Shown here piece by piece: positions 54,239 to 62,170 of a DNA stretch of 64,000 nt (its first letter is position 1; every line of letters begins with the position of its first letter). The notes beneath the pieces were generated by a model that saw only the letters and a list, made by a program, of their open reading frames with translations, searched no databases and was not told the origin of the DNA. Position numbers and translations under genes: made by a program. This stretch comes from Thiotrichales bacterium (GTDB lineage: Bacteria; Pseudomonadota; Gammaproteobacteria; Beggiatoales; Beggiatoaceae): positions 1 to 64,000 of the forward strand of contig JADGEH010000009.1 of NCBI GenBank assembly GCA_016744475.1. Direction: 5' to 3'.

Positions 54239-54619
54239 ACTCGTCCAGGCTTAAGCCGCCGTAGCGAAAAGCAGTGGGATTGAGCGGTTTTTTTCGTTCG
54301 TATGAAAAGCATCACTGCCATTAAGTTAAGAAAAAAGACTTGCAGTTTAAGCGCTTAACCTCCCCTCCTTGAAGGAGGGGATTGAGGGGTGGTGAGCAAA
54401 GGCATTCATTCCTTGACAAAAAATCGAAGGAAAGAAGCTCTCCATCCCCCCCTCGCCCCCTTCTGCGAGGAGGTGCAATAAAATCAATGGCTTGCAATGC
54501 TACTTGGCTTAACTTAATGGCAGTGATGGAAAGCATAGGGATTCGTGTAACGAAGATAAACGAAAAAAACCACCAATATCCGCTGTTTTACAGTCGGTGT
54601 CTTAAGCCTCGACAAGTCT
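54237..54619. repeat. Family C element C3, split by element D
   Basis: Left part (agactcgtccaggcttaag at 54237, to about 54309) and right part (about 54529 to gacaagtct at 54619) match family C. Joined without D they give a continuous copy. Confidence 0.8.
54310..54528. mobile_element. Element D, 219 bp, inserted in C3
   Basis: Perfect 21-bp inverted ends: atcactgccattaagttaag (from 54311) and its complement ending at 54528. Flanking gaaaagc / gaaagc looks like a target duplication. The interior holds pyrimidine-rich tcccctccttgaagga-type palindromes but no coding frame. A similar terminus is at 7938 and 11042. Confidence 0.75.
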
Positions 54620-54685
54620 AATATTGAAATCAATGTGGCTTGAACGCATCTTGTCTGTGTTACCCCACATAAAGGAGGCTTTACC

Positions 54686-55144
54686 ATGTTACGCAATTTC
54701 TCTCTCTCTACGGTTTTTTTAGCCCTGTGTAGTGGATTGTTCAGTCTAAATTTACAGGCTGCACAATTTGAAACTTTTGGCGATTATGTAGTGCATTACA
54801 ACGCCATTAACACCAGCCTATTGCAACCCGAAGTAGCTAAGCAATACGGCATTAACCGCAGTAAAAACCGTGCCTTATTAAATATTTCTGTGCGCAAAAA
54901 AGGGGCGGGTAATATGACACAAGATAGCGCTGTGACCGCTTTAGTCAAAGTCACCGCGACCAATTTAAATGCGCAGTTACAAACCCTAGACATGCGTGAA
55001 ATTCGTGAAGGCGATGCCATTTATTATATTGCTCAATTGAGTATTGATAACGCCGAGACTTTAAACTTTAACGTCAAAGTTGATCCTGAATACAAAGGCC
55101 AACAACATGAAGTTAAATTCCGCCAACAATTTTTTGTTGATTAA
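54686..55144 (+). CDS. DUF4426 exported protein
   Basis: 152 residues with a signal peptide (FLALCSGLFSLNLQAAQ). The DUF4426 pattern is visible: FGDYVVHYNAINTSLLQPEV, AKQYGINRSKNRALLNISVR, and NFNVKVDPEYKGQQHEVKFR. Family members are small periplasmic beta-sandwich proteins of unknown function. AAGGAGG precedes the ATG. It is the only gene between the repeat cluster and recD. Confidence 0.85.
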   Translation: MLRNFSLSTVFLALCSGLFSLNLQAAQFETFGDYVVHYNAINTSLLQPEVAKQYGINRSKNRALLNISVRKKGAGNMTQDSAVTALVKVTATNLNAQLQTLDMREIREGDAIYYIAQLSIDNAETLNFNVKVDPEYKGQQHEVKFRQQFFVD

Positions 55145-55168
55145 CACCAACAGATGTTAATGATGAGA

Positions 55169-55193
55169 AATAACACCGCTTAAAGCGGTGTTA
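55169..55193. terminator. Palindrome after DUF4426
   Basis: taacaccgctt / aaagcggtgtta, near-perfect hairpin 26 bp after the stop, but without a T-run. Could terminate or only slow transcription. Confidence 0.45.
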
Positions 55194-55277
55194 TCCTTAA
55201 AATCCCCTTCTATTCCCTGTAAAAAAGCCCTTCATCTCTCCCCGTTCCTGGCCTACGTTTGCGCTACACTGCCCCGC

Positions 55278-57116
55278 ATGAATACTTACACCCTTGATAG
55301 CTTATTGGACGCAGATGTTTTTTCTTATCTCGATCAGCGTTTTGCGCATTTTTTGGCACAACTGAGCCAACAACAAGAGCCTTTATTTCTATTCAGCGCG
55401 GCATTAGCCAGTTTTTGGACACGCCAAGGCCATATTTGTTTAGATTTACCCGCCTTAGCAGGACAGCCTTTACCCTTAGAAAATACTAGCTTATCAGGCT
55501 GTTGCCCTGATTTAGACACCTGGTTGGCTGCTTTGCAAAAAGCGACCGTTATTCAAGCCCCTGGCAGTGATGCGCCGTTAATTTTAACCCCGCAACATCG
55601 CTTGTATTTGCATCGTTACTGGGCTTATGAAGAAAAGCTGAGCCAACATATTCTCGCTCGCTTGCAAGCTAAACCCACAGTTTTTGATGAAGCAGCGGTG
55701 CAGCGCAGTCTGCAACGTTTATTTGCCGCCAATACTCAAACCCCTGATTGGCAAAAAATCGCAGCTTTAACCGCGATGTTGCAGCGTTTTTGCGTGATTT
55801 CAGGAGGCCCTGGTACGGGTAAAACCACCACGGTGATTAAGCTTTTGGCTGTGTTGATTGAGCATAGTGACAAGCCTTTGCGTATTGCTTTGTTGGCTCC
55901 CACAGGCAAGGCCGCGATGCGTTTGCAAGAAGCCATGAATCAACACAAACAAACACTGCCTTGCGATGAGGCGGTGAAACAACAAATTCCTGAAGACACC
56001 GCTACGATTCACCGATTTTTAGGCTATCAACCCCATTCGCCGTATTTTCGTTTTAATGCCGATCATCCCGTACCTGTGGATGTGCTGGTGGTGGATGAGG
56101 CTTCAATGGTGGATTTAGCGTTAATGAGCAAGCTGGTGCAGGCTTTACCGCCTCATGCGCGGCTGATTTTGTTGGGCGATAAAGATCAACTGGCCTCTGT
56201 TGAGGCGGGAGCGGTGTTAGGCGATGTGTGTGCGGGGTCTGGGGAGCAGGGTTTTTCTGACGATTATCAAACCCGTTTAAAAGCCATGCTGGGCGATGCT
56301 TGGACGCTATCGCCTAGCCCCACTCGTTCGCCTTTGCAAGATGCGATTGTGGTGTTGCAGCACAGTTATCGTTTTGGTAGCGACACGCCGATTGGACAGT
56401 TAGCGCGGGCGATTAATGCTGGGCAGGTGTCCCCGGTTATTCAGTGTTTACAAAATAACCGCGAGGCTTCGCAACGTATTCGTTGGTTTTCAACGCCTGA
56501 CCTATTTGATAAACCCGTCACCGAACTCATTGAACAGGGTTTTGACGATTATTTACAACAGCAAGACCCCGCCTTGGCATTAGAGTCCTTTAATCAATTT
56601 CGTGTTTTATGTGCACATCGTAGAGGTGAATATGGTGTGGGCAAACTCAATCAACTCATTGAAAAGTTGTTGGTTCATAAGGGTTTATTGCGTATTAGAG
56701 GGCGCTGGTATGTAGGGCAACCGCTGATGATCACGGAAAATGACTATCACTTGCGCTTGTTTAACGGCGACATCGGCATTGTGTTGCCTGATCCCCAACA
56801 ACCACGGCGTTTACTGGCTTTTTTTCGCACTGCCGAGCAACATATCCGGCATTTTCTTCCCGCCCGTTTACCGCAGCATGAAACAGCCTATGCCATGACC
56901 ATACATAAAAGCCAAGGCTCCGAATTTGAAAAGGTCTTCCTCGTTTTACCCGACAAAACCTCGCCCGTTCTCAGCCGCGAATTGCTCTACACAGGCGTGA
57001 CGCGAGCTAAACAAGCCGTGGCTATTTTAGGTTCAACGTCGGTTTTAACTGATTGCATCCAGCGCCGTGCATTACGCACTTCGGGTTTACGCGATAAATG
57101 GGGGAACAATGAATAA
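55278..57116 (+). CDS. recD: Exodeoxyribonuclease V alpha chain
   Basis: 612 residues from ATG 55278 (MNTYTLDSLLD); an ATG at 55188 lies over the palindrome and adds unlike sequence. RecD is the 5'-3' helicase subunit of RecBCD. Walker A ISGGPGTGKTTTVIKLLAV, VLVVDEASMVDLALMSKLV, LILLGDKDQLASVEAGAVLG, and near the C-terminus AMTIHKSQGSEFEKVFLVLP and LLYTGVTRAKQAVAILG. The recB and recC genes are not in the window; recD may belong to a split locus. It overlaps the glycosyltransferase gene by 8 bp. Confidence 0.92.
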   Translation: MNTYTLDSLLDADVFSYLDQRFAHFLAQLSQQQEPLFLFSAALASFWTRQGHICLDLPALAGQPLPLENTSLSGCCPDLDTWLAALQKATVIQAPGSDAPLILTPQHRLYLHRYWAYEEKLSQHILARLQAKPTVFDEAAVQRSLQRLFAANTQTPDWQKIAALTAMLQRFCVISGGPGTGKTTTVIKLLAVLIEHSDKPLRIALLAPTGKAAMRLQEAMNQHKQTLPCDEAVKQQIPEDTATIHRFLGYQPHSPYFRFNADHPVPVDVLVVDEASMVDLALMSKLVQALPPHARLILLGDKDQLASVEAGAVLGDVCAGSGEQGFSDDYQTRLKAMLGDAWTLSPSPTRSPLQDAIVVLQHSYRFGSDTPIGQLARAINAGQVSPVIQCLQNNREASQRIRWFSTPDLFDKPVTELIEQGFDDYLQQQDPALALESFNQFRVLCAHRRGEYGVGKLNQLIEKLLVHKGLLRIRGRWYVGQPLMITENDYHLRLFNGDIGIVLPDPQQPRRLLAFFRTAEQHIRHFLPARLPQHETAYAMTIHKSQGSEFEKVFLVLPDKTSPVLSRELLYTGVTRAKQAVAILGSTSVLTDCIQRRALRTSGLRDKWGNNE

Positions 57117-58188
57117 GTTATTAGTATTACACGATTATTTTGAATCTTTAGAAGGCGGTGGACGGCTCAGCAGCATTTTGGCAGACAAACTTAATGGCGC
57201 ATTAGGCTATGGCTTTGCTAAAAAAAATCATCTTTTTTTACAGAATATTTCAACACAACATGATTTACACACCTTTAGCCGTCTGCCTTTGTGGCGGCAG
57301 TGGCGACTGGCTCATGCCTTTCAAACCCGTACCGGATTTGCGCAACACTATGACATCTTGGTGTATAGCGGCTTTTACTCGCCATTAGCCGTTGCCCAGC
57401 ACACGCAAGGGCGCAACGTGTTGTATTGCCATACGCCCCCGCGTTTTATTTATGATCAACGGGACTTTTACCTCAGCCAGTTACCCGCGCCCCTGCGCCC
57501 ATTGTTGCAGCATTTTATTCATTATTTACAACCCCGTTATGAAGCGGCGGTGCAGAAAATGGATGTCATTGTGGCTAATTCTGAGAATATTCGTCAGCGC
57601 ATTCAGCATTATCTGGGGCTAGAAGCACAAGTGGTGTATCCGCCTTGTGACATCCACGCTTATCGCTGGCAACCGCCACAAGATTATTATTTATCGCTGG
57701 GTCGCCACGATCCTTTAAAGCGCATTGATCTGATTATTCGTGCTTTTCAGGCCATGCCGGACAAGCGTTTAGTGATTGCCTCTGGCGGTGCGGAGACCCC
57801 AAAATTACAACAATTGGCACAGCAGGCAGACAATATTGAGTTTGTCGGTTGGCAAGATGAGGCGGCTTTACAAGCCTTGATAGGACAAGCCATTGCGACG
57901 ATTTATATTCCTCAAGCCGAAGATTTTGGCATGTCTCCAGTGGAGTCGATGGCGGCGGGTAAGCCCGTGATTGGGGTGGCGGATGGCGGTTTATTGGAAA
58001 CCATTGTGCCGCAGCAAACAGGCTTATTGTTGCCTGCGCAACCTGTGGAAGATGATTTAATTGCGGCGGTGCAAGCGCTGGATAGGGATAAAGCGGTGGG
58101 GATGCGGGTGGCCTGTGAAATACGCGCTAAACACTTTCAACAAGCGCATTTTCTGCAACAAATGCAGAATATTATTGAAGATGTATGA
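57109..58188 (+). CDS. GT4-family glycosyltransferase
   Basis: 359 residues from ATG 57109 (earlier in-frame ATG at 57067 lies inside recD). GT-B fold of family 4: LLVLHDYFESLEGGGRLS at the start, VLYCHTPPRFIYDQRDFY, and the C-terminal nucleotide-sugar motif AEDFGMSPVESMAAGKPVIG (Ex7E). Acceptor unknown; a role in lipopolysaccharide or exopolysaccharide synthesis is likely. It starts inside the recD stop region, and no other sugar gene is nearby apart from kdsD at 61167. Confidence 0.85.
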   Translation: MNKLLVLHDYFESLEGGGRLSSILADKLNGALGYGFAKKNHLFLQNISTQHDLHTFSRLPLWRQWRLAHAFQTRTGFAQHYDILVYSGFYSPLAVAQHTQGRNVLYCHTPPRFIYDQRDFYLSQLPAPLRPLLQHFIHYLQPRYEAAVQKMDVIVANSENIRQRIQHYLGLEAQVVYPPCDIHAYRWQPPQDYYLSLGRHDPLKRIDLIIRAFQAMPDKRLVIASGGAETPKLQQLAQQADNIEFVGWQDEAALQALIGQAIATIYIPQAEDFGMSPVESMAAGKPVIGVADGGLLETIVPQQTGLLLPAQPVEDDLIAAVQALDRDKAVGMRVACEIRAKHFQQAHFLQQMQNIIEDV

Positions 58189-58300
58189 CGAAAAAAGTGA
58201 CTTGAAGATAAAAGCATAGTAAAGGAGAAACATTGATTTTGACGGTTATGTTGATCCGCTTGTTAGCAACTTATAGAAATTCAAATCTAAGGAAATAATA

Positions 58301-61141
58301 ATGAACATTGTTGGAGCTAGATGGTGGAAGTTTGATTTTCACACACATACACCTGCTTCTTTAGATTATGGTAGAGGCGATAGTCATTTAAGAAATACCA
58401 AAAGTCCTAGAGATTGGTTGCTAGATTATATTTCCCAGGGTATTGAGTGCGTTGCCATAACTGATCATAACACTGGTAACTGGGTTGATAGACTTAAAGA
58501 CATCGCACAGGTTTTAAGAAGTGAGGGTTATTCGATACATGTTTTTCCAGGAGTAGAAATAACCGCAAACTCAAATATCCATATCTTAGGAATATTTGAC
58601 CCCACAAAAACATCAGCTGATATCAATGCAGTTGTTGGTGCTTCAAAATTTCGCGGTCAAAAAGGTAATAGTAATGCTGTCGCAGAAGAAAGTGCTGAAA
58701 ATGTAACCAAAGAAATTTTAAAGTCGGGTGGGATAGCTATTCCAGCACACATTGATATGAAAGCAGGTCTTTGCCAACAGTCGTCATCTCATACGATAAA
58801 ACAGGTTTGCGAGCACGCTAGTGCTGTTGAGGTTATTTTTCCCAATCAAGAGAAAAAAGAAACCCCATTATCAAGGTACAATAACTTAAGCTTTGATTTA
58901 CCCTCAGTAATTGGTTCTGACTCTCACCATCCAAATAAAGTTGGGCGATCATATAGCCAAAATATATCAGTTATATGCGAGGGATAACGCTGCTTGGAGC
59001 GACATTACCTATAACGTTATACAACTCATATAAAATGGCTATATACTTGGATCAAAATGTCAACCCCTTCCATTGAAGGTTTAAAGTTAGCTTTAGTTGA
59101 TGGTGCATCATCTCTTATTCGATCCGACAAAGAATATTCCAACCCGAATAGAGCTTCAAATATATTGTTACACTCAATAAAAATTGAGAATTCTAAATAT
59201 GCAGGTAGAGGAACACCTTTTGAAGTCGAATTTAACCCTTGGCTAAACTCTATCATTGGTGGGCGCGGAAGTGGTAAATCTTCAATTTTAGAGTTTATCC
59301 GCATAGGGATGGATCGAAGTAGGGATTTACTTAATTTAAGTGAAACTAACGAAATTCGGCGATCCTTTGAAAGTTTTATAAGATTATCCACCTCAAGAGA
59401 TTCAGAGGGTGTCATGCTAGATGACACCAAAATAACCTGTATGTATGCACGAGATAAGGTTTATTACTCACTTCAATGGATTAAGAATAACAACTCCGTT
59501 TCAATCATGCGTCATGATGGTGAAAATCGGATAGTTGAAAATGGTGATGCATATTCCAGGTTTCCCATTAAAATATTCAGTCAAAAACAAATATTTAACT
59601 TAGCTAAAAACCCGAATACTCTCTTGAGATTGATTGATGAGTCATCTACTGTCAGCTTCCAGCAGTCAAAAATGGATTGGCAGGAAAAGTGTACCCACTT
59701 CCAAACATTGTGTAGCCAAAAAAGAGAGCTTGAATCGAAGTTGTCAAACAATAATACTCTACTAGGACAGCTAGCCGATATAAAGCAAAAAATAATAACT
59801 TTAGAAAACTCTGGCCACAAAGAAGTATTGAGTGATTATCAAGATTTCCAAGTAAAAAAAACGGCTATCTATCAATATGAGAAAGATATTGAAAATTTAA
59901 ACAATAAAGTTAGTGAAATATTTAATTCAGCAAATCTGCCAGCCATAGATACAAGCAGTTTTGATACAAAATCGAGCAGCGAAATTGCGGTCGTACAAAA
60001 GTTAACGGGATTGTCCCAGAAGGTCGTATTATTCAAAGAAACTATCGACAATGAAATGAGAGTTATTGGCAATGAGTTATCTGAACTCAGGAAGTGGTAC
60101 ATTGAGAGTGAGTTCAATCATTGCCATACTACCGTAATTGAAAAATATAAAAAACTAACCGAAGAACTAACCAATCAAGGTATAAATAGTCCGTCTGATT
60201 ATGCAAAATTAATAAATGATAGAGAAACCGTTAGTAAATCATTAAAAAGCCTAAAGAGTATTGAAACTCAAGTTGGTGAGCTTGATTTACAGATAAATAG
60301 TGCATATCAAGAAATAATTAATGCACGGAAGCAGTTAACCGAAAATAGACTTAATTTTTTGAATCAATACCTTGGCAATAATGATGTCATAAAAATTGAG
60401 CTTTTCCCCCTATCAGATGAAGATGAAATCGAGGCATCCTTTAGAAAAATCATTGGAAAGTTTAGTGGTACATATTCTGCGGAATTATTTGATTTAGAGA
60501 GAAAATCAGGATTTCTCTTTAGCTTGAATTAAAAACTAACATCGCTTAGAAGCCCTGTTGATACTAATGCTCTCGATCCTTGGTTTTTATTAGTTCATAA
60601 ATTTAAAGAGGAATTATTTAATTTCAATTCAGGTAAAGTGTTGAGCAATAAGCTTGGAAAGCGATTTATTGACTTTATGGGGCAGCTACCACCACAAACT
60701 TTTGATGAAATTAAATTATGGTTTCCAGATGATAAGCTAACAATTAAGTTCAATGATGGAAATAGGTTTAAGGATGTTTCACAGGGTTCCGCAGGGCAAA
60801 AAGCATCAGCAGTCTTATCTTTCCTATTATCATATGGAACGGAGCCACTTATTTTAGATCAGCCAGAAGATGATCTTGATAATGGATTAATAACTAGTTT
60901 GATCGTATCGAAATTGCAGACTAATAAAGCCAATCGGCAGATAATTGTTGTAACGCACAACCCAAACATCGTTGTAAATGGTGATTCAGAGTATGTTGTT
61001 GCTTTAGAAAGTAAAGGGCAAATAAGTGACGTGGCTTCAGGAGCGCTCCAGGAGATAAATGTTAGAAAGAAGGTGTGCGAAATAATGGAAGGCGGCGAAC
61101 GCGCCCTCCAACAAAGATATAGAAGAATGTTTAATGTTTAA
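58301..61141 (+). pseudogene. Broken PHP-domain/SMC-like ATPase (TrlF-like)
   Basis: One gene in three pieces. Piece 1 (58301-58987): PHP phosphoesterase domain, WWKFDFHTHTPASLDYG, AITDHNTGN, FPGVEITANSNIHILG, IPAHID, GSDSHHPNKVGRS. Piece 2 (59057-60532): ATPase head with NSIIGGRGSGKSSILEFIR (Walker A) and a coiled coil. Piece 3 (60638-61141): SQGSAGQKASAVLSFLL (signature), LILDQPEDDLDNGLI (Walker B), VVTHNPNIV. A 90-bp insertion after GRSY (58955-59044) brings two stops; skipping it gives GRSY-TWIKMSTPSIEG. An in-frame TAA at 60530-60532 splits pieces 2 and 3. AT-rich. PHP-ATPase proteins of this type are often in defence islands. Confidence 0.8.
58955..59044. mobile_element. 90-bp inverted-repeat insertion in the PHP-ATPase gene
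   Basis: Bounded by atat on each side (58951-58954 and 59041-59044). The ends agccaaaatatatcagttat and the complement of the right end (agccattttatatgagttgt) match imperfectly over about 25 bp. A small non-autonomous element or a MITE. It is not of family A, B, C, D or E. Confidence 0.7.
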
Positions 61142-61166
61142 TTGATCAACGAGAAAGATTAGACTT

Positions 61167-62165
61167 CTAAACCACACCTGCACGCAGCAAATCATGCATG
61201 TGCAGCGCACCCATTAAATGATGGCGTTCATCGACCACCAATAAACCGCTGATTTTATGCTGCTGCATCACGCCTAATGCATCCACGGCGAGATGCTCTG
61301 CCTGCACGGTTTTGCAGTCTGTGGTCATGGCTTCTTGAATACAGGCTTGATGAACGTTCATGCCGCTATCCAAGGTGCGGCGCAGATCGCCGTCGGTATA
61401 AATACCGCACAGTTTATTATCCGCATCGACCACGGCAGTCATGCCTAAACCTTTGCGGGTCATTTCTAATAAGGCTTGTTCCAAACTGGCATCAATGGAT
61501 ACCGTCGGCATGTTGGCATCGGTATGCATAATATCGCTGACCAAGAGTAATAAGCGCCGCCCCAGACGACCGCCGGGGTGGGAGCGGGCAAAATCATCGG
61601 CAGAAAATCCGCGACTTTCCAATAACGCCACCGCCAAGGCATCCCCCATCGCTAATGCCGCTGTAGTGCTGGCGGTGGGAGCCAGTCCTAATGGGCACGC
61701 TTCTTTTTCGACGCTGACATCAATATTCACCGTAGCGGCTTTTGCCAAAGTAGATGAGAGGTTGCCTGTCAAGCTGATGAGCGGTATGTCTAAGCGCTTG
61801 ATCAACGGCAAAATAGTCAGGATTTCTTCCGTTTCGCCAGAATTAGATAAGGCCAGCACCACGTCTTTATCCGTGATCATACCCAAATCACCGTGGCTGG
61901 CTTCTCCGGGATGTACAAAAAACGCAGGGCTACCTGTGCTGGCCAGGGTCGCGGCGATCTTGCCGCCAATATGACCGGATTTGCCCATGCCAATGACAAC
62001 AATGCGTCCATGACATTGCAGGATATGTCCACAAGCCATGACAAAGTGCTCATCCACCCGAGAGCGCAGCGCATTGAGCGCTGCGGCTTCAGTGTCTAAG
62101 ACGGCAAGACCCAGACGTTTAAGTTGTTCTGCGTGCTGTTCGGAGAAAGTAGGAATATGCATCAT
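61167..62165 (-). CDS. kdsD: Arabinose-5-phosphate isomerase
   Basis: 332 residues. Makes arabinose-5-phosphate from ribulose-5-phosphate for Kdo and hence lipopolysaccharide. SIS domain about 40-175: GKSGHIGGKIAATLASTGSP, HPGEASHGDLGMI, ALSNSGETEEIL; then two CBS domains about 210-330 (VSDIMHTDANMPTVSIDAS, GIYTDGDLRRTLD). Length and order match KdsD. The usual kdsC, lptC and lptA neighbours are absent. It follows a TonB receptor gene by 5 bp on the same strand, probably co-transcribed. Confidence 0.92.
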   Translation of the reverse strand: MMHIPTFSEQHAEQLKRLGLAVLDTEAAALNALRSRVDEHFVMACGHILQCHGRIVVIGMGKSGHIGGKIAATLASTGSPAFFVHPGEASHGDLGMITDKDVVLALSNSGETEEILTILPLIKRLDIPLISLTGNLSSTLAKAATVNIDVSVEKEACPLGLAPTASTTAALAMGDALAVALLESRGFSADDFARSHPGGRLGRRLLLLVSDIMHTDANMPTVSIDASLEQALLEMTRKGLGMTAVVDADNKLCGIYTDGDLRRTLDSGMNVHQACIQEAMTTDCKTVQAEHLAVDALGVMQQHKISGLLVVDERHHLMGALHMHDLLRAGVV

Positions 62166-62170
62166 TGTGC

